Assembly: GCA_949316495.1 (NCBI GenBank)
Contig: OX439005.1
Coordinates: 8,326,001-8,390,000, forward strand
DNA from: Amphiduros pacificus
Lineage: Eukaryota > Annelida > Polychaeta > Phyllodocida > Hesionidae
Direction: 5' to 3'
Length of the DNA: 64,000 nucleotides
Below are positions 11,101-22,407 of the stretch, piece by piece. The stretch's first letter is position 1, and the number at the start of each line of letters is the position of its first letter. The translations under genes were made by a program, and so were the position numbers. The notes under the pieces were generated by a model, which did no database searches, was not told the origin of the DNA, and saw nothing but the letters and a program-made list of their open reading frames with translations.

Positions 11101-14100
11101 TTGTTTTCTGGAATCCTGAGTAATGGACGACCATCTCCAGAAGGCCCCATAAGAGCAATATCTGGCGCATTCAGTTGATGTGTCTGTCTGTGTAAGGACC
11201 CAGGCTGAATGTGGGAAGAATTAGGTTGTTTATGGTAAAAGTCAGGCTGAATATGGGACAAAACAGGCTGAATGTGGGGAAAATCAGGCTGAATGTGGGA
11301 AGAATCAGGCTGAATGCGGGAAGAATCAGGCTGAATGTGGGAAGAATCAGACTGAATGCGGGAAGAATCAGGTTGTTTATGGTAATAGCCAGGCTGAATA
11401 TGGGACAAAACAGGCTGAATGTGTGGAAAATCAGGCAGAATGTGGGAAGAATCAGGCTGAATGCGGGAAGAATCAGGCTGAATGCAGGAAGAATCAGGCT
11501 GAAGGCGGTAAGAATCAGGCTGAATGCGGGAAGAATCAGGCTGAATGCGGAAAGAATCAGACTGAATGCGGGAAGAATCAGGCTGAATGCGGGAAGAATC
11601 AGGCTGAATGCGGGAAGAATCAGGCTGAATGCGGGAAGAATCAGGCTGAATGCGGGAAGAATCAGGCTGAATGCGGGAAGAATCAGGTTGTTTATGGTAA
11701 AAGTCAGGCTGAATGTGGGAAGAATCAGGCTGAATGCAGGAAGAATCAGGCTGAATGTGGGAAGAATCAGGCTGAATGCGAGAAGAATCAGGCTGAATGC
11801 GAGAAGAATCAGGTTGTTTATGGTAAAAATCAGGCTGAATATGGGAAAAAACAGGCTGAACGTGGGAAGAATCAGGCTGAATGTGGGAAGAATCAGGTTG
11901 TTTATGGTAATAGCCAGGCTGAATATGGGACAAAACAGGCTGAATGTGTGGAAAATCAGGCAGAATGTGGGAAGAATCAGGCTGAATGCGGGAAGAATCA
12001 GGCTGAATGCAGGAAGAATCAGGCTGAAGGCGGTAAGAATCAGGCTGAATGCGGGAAGAATCAGGCTGAATGCGGAAAGAATCAGACTGAATGCGGGAAG
12101 AATCAGGCTGAATGCGAGAAGAATCAGGCTGAATGCGGGAAGAATCAGACTGAATGCAGGAAGAATCAGGCTGAATGCGGGAAGAATCAGGCTGAATGCG
12201 GGAAGAATCAGGCTGAATGCGGGAAGAATCAGGCTGAATGCGGGAAGAATCAGGTTGTTTATGGTAAAAGTCAGGCTGAATGTGGGAAGAATCAGGCTGA
12301 ATGCAGGAAGAATCAGGCTGAATGTGGGAAGAATCAGGCTGAATGCGAGAAGAATCAGGCTGAATGCGAGAAGAATCAGGTTGTTTATGGCAAAAATCAG
12401 GCTGAATATGGGAAAAAACAGGCTGAACGTGGGAAGAATCAGGCTGAATGTGGGAAGAATCAGGTTGTTTATGGTAATAGCCAGGCTGAATATGGGACAA
12501 AACAGGCTGAATGTGTGGAAAATCAGGCAGAATGTGGGAAGAATCAGGCTGAATGCGGGAAGAATCAGGCTGAATGCAGGAAGAATCAGGCTGAAGGCGG
12601 TAAGAATCAGGCTGAATGCGGGAAGAATCAGGCTGAATGCGGAAAGAATCAGACTTAATGCGGGAAGAATCAGGCTGAATGCGGGAAGAATCAGGCTGAA
12701 TGCGGGAAGAATCAGGCTGAATGCGGGAAGAATCAGGCTGAATGCGGGAAGAATCAGGCTGAATGCGGGAAGAATCAGGCTGAATGCGGGAAGAATCAGG
12801 CTGAATGCAGGAAGAATCAGGCTGAATGTGGGAAGAATCAGGCTGAATGCGAGAAGAATCAGGCTGAATGCGAGAAGAATCAGGTTGTTTATGGCAAAAA
12901 TCAGGCTGAATATGGGAAAAAACAGGCTGAACGTGGGAAGAATCAGGCTGAATGTGGGAAGAATCAGGTTGTTTATGGTAATAGCCAGGCTGAATATGGG
13001 ACAAAACAGGCTGAATGTGTGGAAAATCAGGCTGAATGTGGGAAGAATCAGGCTGAATGCGGGAAGAATCAGGCTGAAGGCAGTAAGAATCAGGCTGAAT
13101 GCGGGAAGAATCAGGCTGAATGCGGGAAGAATCAGGCTGAATGCGGAAAGAATCAGACTGAATGCAGGAAGAATCAGGCTGAATGCGGGAAGAATCAGGC
13201 TGAATATGGGGAAAATCAGGCTGAATATGGGGAAAATCAGGCTGAATGTGGGGAAAATTAGGTGAAGAAACGTGACTGACTCGGGTATTTCTCTGTGATG
13301 AGAATGTTGATGTCATATCTGATGACAAATTATTTTTAAAATCAAGTTGTTTGTTTGTAGTTTTATCTGGAAATTGCGTTTCAGTTTTCCATTGCCTGTT
13401 CATTAAAGCAGACGGATTTAATGCATTTGTTACATCAGTCAAACTCTCAGATGAGTGTATTTGATGCTGATTTTGTGATCGATGTTCTGAACTTGAGGCA
13501 TAAGGTTTCATTCCGATTAAACTTGGTCTTTTCTCCAATATATCTAATCGAATACCGGCATCAGTTTGTTTTGGTCTTGAGTTGATTGGAGTTGAATCAG
13601 GTTTGATTTCCGGTTGGCCACTTGGCAGGTGAAGTGGGCTGCCATGCGAGACGAGGCTGGTTCTCGGCGTGAGCTGCGGAAGCTGGTGGGAAGCATCTTC
13701 TCTGGATGACATCTCACTGTCTCCTTGTGGTGTGCCATGGCAAATATCCCAACCTGCTGGCAATGGTGTGATATCAAAGCCTAAAATATATTCAATATAA
13801 AATATTACTTAAGACAATTCATGATATGACAACAAACTGCAGATAAATCAGGAAGATGACACATCTAGTGGTTTATCCAGAAAATTAACAAGCAGAATCA
13901 GAGTGCTAGTGTCAGCAATCAGACTGAATGTTAGAAGAAACAGGCAGAATATGAATGAATAAATATACATTAACAAATGACAAAAAACATGGTGACATGT
14001 CTAGAAAGTCTGCAAAGACAGTGTCACAAAGCCTAGTGGCCTGTAAACATTCATTTGTTTCTGAAATTTAAAGGTATATATCATTTGTTTTGGATGTATC

Positions 14101-16727
14101 CTTCTATTTAACGTTTTTACCCATAAACCGAATAGGCATTAAGGTATATATAGGAATATTCCATTGATATATCCATTACAATTGATTATAAGCAAATGTT
14201 TGAAATCTGCTTTGAATATCTGGAGTAATTTGGGCATAGCAGGAAGTTTGAAAATTTATCCAATCCGATAGAGGAAATTTCCATTTGAGGATTTATTGAT
14301 TGTCCTCTTCCTCAGAAATATTCCAACCACAAATTTAGAGTACACTTGAAAGACCTTTAGTTGTTATAAAAAGCTGTCTGACGATGTTGGGGAATTGTCA
14401 GGTATAAACATTGTTTAAAAAAAACGTCAATCATACGCACTATGGCATTAGTATAGTTTCTGCCACCCCAAAGACAGTTCTGTTCATTTAATCAAGTAAC
14501 TCAACATATTGTGATGACAGCTGGAGTATCAGGTTATTTACGTCATCAATTTGTGTACTCAAAACATATGCATCACGGAAATCATGGAAACATATTGTGA
14601 AACCTCCAAATATCTGATATTGTTCAACATCATCAAACTCATCCGCATATACACGTCAAATGCACAAGCGTGAAGTTCTTTTGATATTTGATTTTGTTTG
14701 GGGCTTTACATCACTTTCAACCTTATTTCAGTCATTTCGTGATGAGACCTACTTGTAGCAGATATAGTGCTGCCTCACTGAATTGTCATGTCGCAGGTCC
14801 TTGACATGATAACCCACCCGGTCACAGATTTACAAGGACAACGGGTTAACCCTTTAAGCACGGGCCTCAGCTCATATGGGAAATTGTATCATGAGTTCAA
14901 TCTCGGCACGGCCGGGGTTCGAACTTAATATTTGATATTTGCCATTTTTTTTTCAAAAGGTGCCACTGACCATGTATCATGATTAAGGCCGTACCTTACT
15001 TGATGAGGGATTAATTGTTCAGCTACTGCACTCTCAGTTAGTTTGGAGATATAGGATAGATTAGAGACAGTTCCAGACCCAGTTTTCTTTCAAAATGACA
15101 CTACATACAATGCCACTCAGGCCCTTTCCTCTACCTCAGGGCTGAATAGGTTTATACCATTAACAATGGAGGTCCACAAACTAGCGAAGAAGGCGGCTAG
15201 GAAGTCATGCAAGCTCGACCCAATCTCCACTGGATATTACATGACCTCCTAGATGACCTCTTACCTATCATTACTGCTATCATTCACAAATCATTGTCAG
15301 ATTCAACAGTATCAGAAAATATGAAAATTACCATCATTGCTCCTCTTTTGAAACAGAACTGGGTCTGGAACTACATACCCATCTCTAATCTGACGGTGCA
15401 AAATGATATTCTGCAAGGTATGGACAACAAAAAGTCAGTCATCCTACTCCTGCTGGACCTCTCTGCAGCCTCTGATACTATTGACCATAAATTTCTGTAA
15501 GACAGATTGGAATCAAGATGCATGGTCAGTGGTCATGCGCTTGCTTGGATCTGAACATACTAAAGGGACAGATTAGATATGAGGTCCAACAGGGATCGGC
15601 CCTAGGTCCCATTCTTTCCACTTTGTTCATTAGCTAATATCCTGGCCAAGAATGCGCTAAATTACAATTATCTATGCAGACGACACCCAGATTTACATCC
15701 CTGTTGACCAAACCTCTGACAAACAAGTGGACATCAGCAAACTTCAAAAATGCCTTAGTGAGGTCAGAACATTTCTGATCTCAAACAAGATGAAAATTAA
15801 TGATGGAAAAACTGAGAAACAGATATGATCTTACAAACAATACAAATGACACAGCAGTGTCGGTAGTCGACCTGGGTATCACATTTGACCCCAAGATGGA
15901 TATAAAGGCACAATTATAGAAATGGTTATGGAAATGGTCTCCTGCTGGTAATCCAAAATCAGATATTAAGAGACTCCAGTACCTACAGAACTCTGCATAT
16001 CAGGAAAACTAAAGGAGCTATATTGGCTACCAGTTCATGCCAGGATCGATTTCAAACTTCTCCTCATGACCTGGAAGGCCTTAAATGGTACGGCACCCCC
16101 TCATCATCACCATTATCATTACATAACTTGTTTACCCACGTCCAAAAAGCATTTACTGGTATATGACTGTAGGCACCTCTTGAAATGTAAACTAACAAAG
16201 AGTCAAATCTGTTCATGTTTCCAACAAAGTATTGTTTTCCACTTTAGTTTTTTTTTTAAATCATTGAAAAAAGGAAAGAATTTCACTCATGGAGTCAAAC
16301 GGTTTTGTATACTTGAAAACTGGGTCATAGCTGTGGATTTATTTTCAAAAATCATGAACAAATGGGTAGAAACTAGTCTGGAAATGGAAAATGGATAGTA
16401 ATGGTCCCCTAAAATACATCTTACTTTACTTACGAATTGTTAAAACTCCTTCGCCAAGAAGTTAAAGAGGAGAAGATCAAAGTTGGACAGACACCCCTCA
16501 CTGCACACAATCAGCAGTTTCCTGCGGTGAAGTTTACGATTCATATAAAATGTGGCCCAGACATCATGCATAAAGAGCACACAAGACAATAATGGCTTCA
16601 AGTGGAACTGAACACCCCATTCAGCATAAAATACATAGCGAAGGTACTTACTTGTTCGAACCTCTGGTTCCTCGACTTTTGGCAATGTTATCTTTTCTTG
16701 TTGACCTCGGGATAGCCTGCGAGACAT
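5113..16727 (-). CDS. Giant LRR / pseudo-Roc / COR-like / death-domain protein
   Basis: Four exons on the minus strand: 16727-16652 (ATG, 25 codons), 13780-5987, 5755-5516 and 5168-5113. All have GT-AG junctions and phase 1 at each join; the product is 2721 residues. Order: a short basic N-terminus, then a Ser/Pro-rich segment; about 98 heptads of the type SSRIQPD (about 200-886); 40 or more leucine-rich repeats (about 1010-2072); a Roc-like segment (about 2090-2250); a COR-like helical segment (about 2290-2490); and a death domain (about 2625-2700) with WKDLARALGLSEVDLQEIE. This is the layout of ROCO proteins such as MFHAS1, with a death domain as in DAPK1. Such proteins act in the cytoplasm in stress, innate-immune or cell-death signalling. 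The GTPase motifs look lost, so a scaffold role is inferred. An upstream in-frame ATG at 16754 would add nine residues. If the donor at 5516 is not used, translation ends at 5436 with a different tail. Confidence 0.85.
6400..7600 (-). other. Roc-COR-like region with degenerate GTPase motifs
   Basis: Directly after the last LRR comes LILHGNDKKAKKIIVQ, at the place of a P-loop but with GxxxxAKK instead of GxxxxGK[ST]. Next comes LNIFDIDPCLMG, followed by MTPRTIHIFTSSLD. This corresponds in position to the Roc DxGGQ...LTPRSLY stretch but lacks the DxxG motif. VVIATIET stands where ROCO proteins have a THxD-type G4 motif. The COR-like part starts near VIPKLQLPTSDVRW and includes helices around ARNLDFTTTEVESVMPDLL and a strand-like VFNDLQFFLN-type segment. 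The assignment is by order and pattern and was not tested with a profile. Confidence 0.65.
11197..13259 (-). repeat. Coding 21-bp minisatellite: about 98 heptads (IQPDSSR type)
   Basis: This lies inside the large second exon of the LRR-death gene. The plus-strand unit is gctgaatgcgggaagaatcag, read on the minus strand as heptads with Ile-Gln-Pro-Asp fixed and Ser-Ser-Arg/His variable. Rarer heptads (FYHKQPD, SYRLQPD, VLSHIQP) mark a higher-order period: one marked string starts at 11371, 11896, 12463 and 12967, spacings of 525, 567 and 504 bp, all multiples of 21. Proline every seven residues with few hydrophobics suggests an extended or disordered segment rather than a coiled coil. Confidence 0.95.
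14690..14932 (-). repeat. tRNA-derived SINE (family 2), copy 1, truncated
   Basis: It shares the body tgctgcctcactgaattgtc, the ggttaaccctt segment and the tttggggctttacatcac tail with three other copies in the window. The copy breaks off inside the tRNA-like B box (gttcgaact). It lies in intron 1 of the LRR-death gene in the same orientation as that gene. Confidence 0.85.
15090..16420 (+). mobile_element. Degenerate CR1/L2-like LINE (reverse transcriptase fragment)
   Basis: Conserved pieces of a non-LTR reverse transcriptase occur in order in several frames. These are LLLDLSAASDTIDHKFL (about 15445-15499), QGSALGPILSTLF (about 15590-15625), YADDTQIYIPVD (about 15672-15708) and the C-terminal ELYWLPVHARIDFKLLLMTW (about 16013-16075). 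The catalytic YADD is intact but the frame is broken repeatedly and 5' sequence (endonuclease, ORF1) is absent, so the copy is dead. It lies in intron 1 of the LRR-death gene, antisense to it. Confidence 0.85.
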
Positions 16728-16878
16728 TTTGAATGTTTTTTCAGTAAATGGCAATATAATATCACGATTAACATCGACAATGTTATGTAGGCAATGTTGT
16801 GAAGAAAATGTTATGCAAACAGTGTTATGCAGACAAATGCCAAAGCTTGTACAAAAAGATATAATTTAAAACTGCAAA

Positions 16879-16902
16879 TTGTGTGTGTGTGTGTGTGCGT
16901 GC
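16879..16902. repeat. (GT)n microsatellite
   Basis: About ten GT dinucleotides lie just upstream of the first exon of the minus-strand LRR-death gene, in its presumed promoter or 5' flank. Confidence 0.8.
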
Positions 16903-17174
16903 ATGTCACATCGAGCAATCTCGCTGAGGACATTTGATTAGTCCTGGATTGAAACATGCCCAACCTTGACAAGTTTTGGGCCATATACCAGTGCATGATT
17001 CTTTCATTTTGTTTCATCTTCAGATTTATAGCCATCATGCACTATGCACATGGATGACACAGAAGTATTTTCGACTTCTTCATCATGTGATGACATGTTA
17101 ATGGTGAACACTTGCATGACTTGAAAGTACTTACAATACTTCTTGAAGTTTGCTACCAGAAGAGTGATGTGTAG

Positions 17175-17484
17175 GATTGTTTGGGGTTTTACATCACTTT
17201 CAGCATTATTTCAGTCATTTCATGATACGGCCTACTTGTAGCAGATGTAGTGCTGCTTCACTGAATTGTCATGTCGCAGGTCCTTGACATGACAACCCTC
17301 CCGGTCACAGATTTACAAGGACAACGGGTTAACCCTTTCGGCACGGGCCTAAGCTCATGTGTGAAATTGTATTATGGTTTTAATCTTGGCATTGCCAGGG
17401 ATCAAACCCACGACCTTTGGATTGCCACAGAGTAACTGGTGATAAAAAGCTGGCACTCTAACCAACTGTGGCACGTCCTGTGGC
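17175..17484 (-). repeat. tRNA-derived SINE (family 2), copy 2
   Basis: This is a nearly full-length but diverged copy. The tail tttggggttttacatcac is at 17180 and the tRNA-like head near 17400-17484 (tctaaccaactgtggcac on the plus strand). Imperfect flanking repeats (tgatgtgtagga and tgacgtgtaaga) may be an old target-site duplication. It lies about 450 bp upstream of the LRR-death gene start. Confidence 0.85.
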
Positions 17485-18729
17485 CAAAACTGACGTGTAA
17501 GAAGTCTGGAGTTTGGGGGGTATTGAAGGCTGATGTCAAACGAGGTGTGTGATTATTAATATATTATATAAAATATATTATATATTAAATATAAATGCAA
17601 TCACCACCTTCCTTCACTGCCTTAGGATGTCATATAAATAACTAAAACAATAGAAAAGGCAAGGGTCCTCAAGAAAGAGCTGGACGACGATCACATTCCC
17701 TGGCCAATACCAACAAAGGTTTCAATCTTATTAGATCTCTTCAGTTGGATGGAGACTGTGTTATCCTAATTCTGTTTTATATTGGGTTTAGTGGAGGCGG
17801 CAGCACATCTGGAGGTGCTGTTCCTTGTTCCTTGACTAATAGCACCTTAGGGGTGGAGGTGTTATTGGTTTCTATCATATCCAGTTTGAAGGTGCTATAA
17901 AGAAACCTCTGTTCATGGTTTATGTGGGTTACAGGTGAGTTCTAACACATTCTACATATATTTATGTATTTTCTGCATTTTCGTGGGAGGTTTTTTCGAC
18001 TTTTTATCGATTTGAATCAGTTTTGATTGCTTTATTTAATAATTTTAAATTTCAGGACTCTCCCTTGAAGCCTCCAGACTATTTCATTTATTTTGCCCTT
18101 TGTAACATCCCGGCACAGGGTTGGAATGTCCAGTTGTTTAACAAATATTATTGATCTTGTTTCTTTACTTTGTGTGTAATATGAGAATGTTTTATAATTT
18201 TTCTAGATAAATACCTTGTGTTTGTTGGGTTCCCTGCCAGTTTTTTTTAGTTGCTCTTTTGGGCGTTTGTATTCCAATAATGATTAGCAACCTGGTTTAG
18301 TTGGGAACAAACTCAGACATGAAACTTTTTGGGAGAAATAGGTTTTATTTTAATTTTTTTCAGTAACATTCTTTTGTTCTGAGGTGGTGTGGAATATTTT
18401 GTCCACTGGGATCTCTCAGAGTTTGTTGAGGATTTCCTCTAGTTCCTTAGGTTTGTCTGTCTATCAGTCTGTGGTCTCCCAGAAGTCATCATGGTTTGAG
18501 GATTCTGGGGGACCATTGGAAAATTGATCTGGGGATGTTTTTCCTGTGGAAGGAGCGACAGAAATTGTAGCTCCCTCCATGATCTCTCATTTTCCACATT
18601 CTTCTGCTTTTCTGAGGGGTTAGAAGTAGTGTCATGTGGATTTAGAAAATATATTTCTTATTGATTAAAAAAACTTCTAGGATTATGTGATATCATAAAA
18701 TTGTTTCTACCACTAGTTTTGTACATTTA
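17485..18729. other. Unclassified repeat-like spacer
   Basis: No coding frame I can support. An AT-palindromic stretch (tatattatataaaatata) lies near 17559. The part next to 18730 may be flank of the Penelope-like element, which I cannot show. Confidence 0.35.
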
Positions 18730-19615
18730 GGTGGTTATCTTAATTGTTTCTTTTGTTTCTGATGTGGCCTCTTCCTTGAGGTAGTTTGTTGGATCAGTCT
18801 TGGTTTAGGACCTCTGGCACCATGTCCAACTGTGTAGTGTCCAGGGGGGGTTATTGTCCTAGAACCCTGGGAAAGCATCTTTGTGGCCAGTATTACCAAG
18901 AATTTTTTGTAAGTTTGGATTGGCCTCATTGTAGATGGTAACTAGTGGTACTTTTGGTTGCTCACTTTTGGAAGTGTTCTTCTGTATGAGTGGTTCATCC
19001 CTGCTTTTGTTTCTTGCCTTTGTTCTTGAGGTTTCGAGGATGCTGAGTGGGTATCCTCTTTGTTGATAGTCGGACATCCTTATTTGGGAATAATTTTCAT
19101 AGTCTTCAATGTTCTTGCAAGTCCTTCTTATTGTCATGAACTCTACATAAGGGCCACCAATTTTACAGTTTTTCAGATGGGAGGAGTTGTGTAGATAGTT
19201 GTGTGTGTCTGTGTCTTTAGTGTAGCGATATGTGTAAATAGATCCATTTTCTCTATTGACTTTCACTAGAGTGTCCAAGAATTCTACCTCTACTTTTGAA
19301 TGTTTTGAGATGAACTTTATTATGTGATGGTAGGTTTTAGTATATACAATGAAACCAAGGAGCTTCTCCTCTCCTTGGTCGAACACCATGGATATGTCAT
19401 CGATGTATCTCAGATAGAGAGCCAGTCTTGATGGGGCATTCTTCAGGTTTTCCTCTAAGTGTGCCATGAAAAGGTTTGTGTATGATGGGGCTACCCTTAT
19501 GCCCATTGCTGTTCCTCCAATTTGTCGGAAGTTCTCAACATTGAAGTACTTCAATTTCAATACTGCTTCTAGGAGGTTCATTAAGCTTTTGATGCTCACT
19601 TTGCTTTTATAATTT
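18730..19615 (-). mobile_element. Penelope-like retroelement fossil (reverse transcriptase part)
   Basis: The minus-strand reading has GGTAMGIRVAPSYTNLFMAH, the catalytic-type RYIDDIS, a later FLDTLVKV and a THNYLHNSSHLKNCK segment. This order is typical of Penelope-like reverse transcriptases rather than LINEs. Only the reverse transcriptase part is recognisable. No GIY-YIG endonuclease could be made out, and the copy looks partial and old. It abuts a hAT remnant at about 19.62 kb. Confidence 0.75.
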
Positions 19616-19619
19616 TTAT

Positions 19620-20250
19620 GTATCTGTATACTGCATTCAGGCCCTCATTTAGCCTCTTCTGTGTCGTGCTACCCAAAGGTATGTTTTCACTTTTCTGAGG
19701 GCACTGAATGATCGTTCACTGGTAGCATTTGTTGCTAGCATTATAAGAATCAACTTTAATAAAATAGCAATTTGACCATTAGTAATTGTAAAACTAATTA
19801 TGGAATTTAGCAACTATGTTGCAGTTTAATGTGTCTATGTGAGAATTCCAGTCTCAGTACATTAATATCTGAAGCATAGCTTTGTCACAAATGCAAATTT
19901 CTGGTCATATGTATAACCAGCAGCAGCCTTTAGCAACACATTTTCCAAATTAATATACACTTTATAGCCTGGCTGATCAAATCTACTATCTATAGCATTG
20001 ATTATGAGATCTACAACTTCATAACAGATTTTTCTGTAATGTTCCTGTGGGGTGCTGGGGTGATATGTAGGCCCTAATCCAGAGAGCTGGGGACCAGTTA
20101 CCCCTAACACATTACATTTATTATTCACTTAATCCCAAAATGGATCAAATTCTGTGTCTGCCCTTTTTGTTTCGAATGTTTTAATTGCTGGGCCAGCCAT
20201 TCTCTGGTCTTCAGCTGCTGACACTGATGGACTTTGAAGGGTTTTACTAA
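19620..20250 (-). mobile_element. hAT DNA-transposon remnant (transposase C-terminal half)
   Basis: On the minus strand, EHYRKICYEVVDLIINAID followed by SRFDQPGYKVYINLENVLL (about 19930-20060) matches the region before the hAT dimerisation domain in ZMYM/52-kDa-repressor-like hAT transposases. Further on, LATNATSERSFSALRKVKTY (about 19680-19750) is the hAT C-terminal dimerisation signature. An in-frame stop near 20130 and loss of frame between the two blocks show it is dead. The N-terminal zinc finger and catalytic core are not visible. Confidence 0.75.
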
Positions 20251-20252
20251 TA

Positions 20253-20462
20253 TTATAACTGTATCTCAGAATGTTTTCTGTCAAAAAACTATGGCCATAT
20301 CAGGTCGACTTTCGAGCCTTTTAACCAGTGTGAAAGTAACACTGCCGGCAGTGGGAGTTGAACCCACCACCTGCCATCCTCCACTTATTTGGAGGATCCT
20401 ACACTCTACCAACTGTGCTAGTGGGGCAGATCCTACACTCTACCAACTGTGCTAGTGGGGCC
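20253..20462 (-). repeat. tRNA-derived SINE (family 1), second copy, with duplicated head
   Basis: The reverse complement reads tagcacagttggtagagtg, an A-box region, then gtgggttcaactcccact, a B box. The body is shared with the copy at 476-640. The 34 bp carrying the A-box end are present twice in tandem (20395-20428 and 20429-20462). A T-rich tract follows at 20467-20500. Confidence 0.7.
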
Positions 20463-20734
20463 GGTCGTTTTTTTTTTTTTTTTTTTCTTTTTTTTTTTCT
20501 GTCAATAAGGCACCAAAGATAAAGTCACAAAATCTCATGTACACTGATCCACCTCTAATTCTACTGCACATTTAGGAATATCTAGCATAATCTAAAGTCT
20601 CCTCCCAGACTTCATTTAAAACTTCAAAATTCAAAATGACACTGTTAATAGTATTTTCCTTTACTGTCTATCTGGTTGGACAAAGGACCGTTATGCCAGG
20701 AGAATCAGTAATTATTTTTTCTTTTGTTTGAGCA

Positions 20735-21200
20735 GTCAAGCAGACCACTGATGAGTTTCAATAGGTTCTCTTGCAAAGATGGAGTTTGTCTTCCTGACTA
20801 CTACCGGTCCAGAGATTTTGTTCCAGTTTCAAATAATTCTGAGCTGTGCACTAAACCCTCTAACCAGTCCCCCCAACCCCAACTTCCTTTACTGTGAGAC
20901 TAATTTTCAACAAATATTTAAACCATTTTCTAATGGTAGCTGGACTCCCCCATCCTACCACCCTTAAATATTTGCACTTTTAAAATATTTTGTGACATGG
21001 CTATACATAATATTCTGCAGATCAGTTATCAGATCATCAGCTTTGAACTTTCTATGTGGTAAAAAAGGTTTGTGAAAATGCATAATACACTCCCAGAGCA
21101 GTCTCCAAGCAGAGCAATGATAAGTTTCAGTTGATTTTCTTGCTAAAATGGAGAATTTCTTCAAACTGCTACCTGAAACTGTCGAGTCTAAGTTTTTTGA
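20735..21200. repeat. Pair of diverged direct repeats
   Basis: A segment around gagtttcaataggttctctt (about 20730-20835) recurs in diverged form near 21100-21200 (taagtttcagttgattttct). Both copies end in a short open frame starting with an ATG after cttgc[ta]aa. They may be pieces of one interspersed repeat; I do not recognise the family. The rest of 20.5-21.69 kb shows no gene. Confidence 0.35.
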
Positions 21201-21694
21201 TCATCAGTTTCATTTTGACGGAAAAGTGGGGGGTCTGATCCCCCCTAGTCCCCTTGTTTCTAACCCTAAGATCATTATTCTTTGTCCCAGGAATGAATAT
21301 TTGTATGTCCATAACGCAGATTTAATCATATTGCTCTAATTTTAATTTAATGCCATTTAATAGTTTCTATAAAACCTCACATAAAAATATGTCTTTAACA
21401 TAACAAATCTGGGGATTAACAGTTTGAACTATATTCTAGGTCCCCCAGAACAACAAAATGACATGGTGTGATAATACATATTACATATTGTCAAACTTTT
21501 CTTCCCAGCGATCAGAAATGGCTTAAACAACTTATTTCTCAATATGTAGCTGTCTCACACATAACATTTATCAATCTTGGTTGTACCAGTTACAACTACA
21601 TGTATTTGATGGGCAAATTGCGAGAACATGGGGATAAGCGGGGTTGGGAGAGTTTTGAGTTTTGTCTGGGGATACTTCCATACAATGGCGACAA

Positions 21695-22335
21695 CTGAGC
21701 TGATTCTGACGCTCTGAGGCACCACGGGCCGTGGCGCAGCTGGTTAGAGCACCAGCTTATTAGCACCAGTTCCTCTGTGGTGATCCAAGGGTCCTGGGTT
21801 CAAACCCCGGCCGTGCCGAGATTGAACTCATGATACAATTTCCCATATGAGCTGAGGCCTGTGCCAAAGGGTTAACCCATTGTTCTTGTAAATCTGTGAC
21901 TGGGTGGGTTGTCATGTCAATGACCTGCGACATGACAATTCAGTGAGGCAGCACTATATCTGCTACAAGTAGGTCTCATCACAAAATGACTGAAATAATG
22001 TTGAAAGTGATGTAAAGCCCCAAATAAACAAACAAATCTAACGCTCTGAGCTGATCCTGACATTCAGAGCTGATTCTGACACTCTGAGCTGATTCTGACA
22101 CCATGAGCTGATTCTGAAACTGAGCTGCTTCTGACACTCTGAGCTGCTTCTGACACTCTGAGCTGATTCTGACACTCTGAGCTGATTCTGACACCATGAG
22201 CTGATTCTGAAACTGAGCTGATTCTGGCACTCTGAGCTGATTCTGACACTCTGAGCTGATTCTGACACTCTGAGCTGATTCTGACACTCTGAGCTGATTC
22301 TGACACTCTGAGCTTATTCTATTACTGTGAGCTGA
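21695..22335. repeat. 19-bp minisatellite, split by a SINE
   Basis: The unit is gagctgattctgacactct. About 15 units lie at 22041-22335, some shortened (gattctgaaact). One unit also lies left of the SINE at 21695-21718, showing that the SINE landed inside the array. Confidence 0.85.
21719..22036 (+). repeat. tRNA-derived SINE (family 2), copy 3, complete with target-site duplication
   Basis: The tRNA-like head is gggccgtggcgcagctggtt (A box) with gggttcaaaccccgg (B box). The body is the family-2 body, and the tail is caaataaacaaacaaa. It is bounded by tctgacgctctgag (21705-21718) and tctaacgctctgag (22037-22050), a 14-bp target-site duplication with one mismatch. The CAAA-type tail suggests mobilisation by a partner LINE. 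Confidence 0.92.
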
Positions 22336-22407
22336 TCCGCAGCCCAGGAATTATAAATATCATATTGCGACATCTTTAATACCTCTTAAAAAATTAAAAT
22401 CGAGAAT

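Noticed and set aside
11211-13265. Long plus-strand open frames (684 and 411 codons) over the heptad array
   Set aside because: They are an effect of a 21-bp unit without stops on the other strand. The minus-strand frame continues into LRRs and is the real one.
15207-15500. 97-codon frame as a gene
   Set aside because: It is part of the dead LINE reverse transcriptase.
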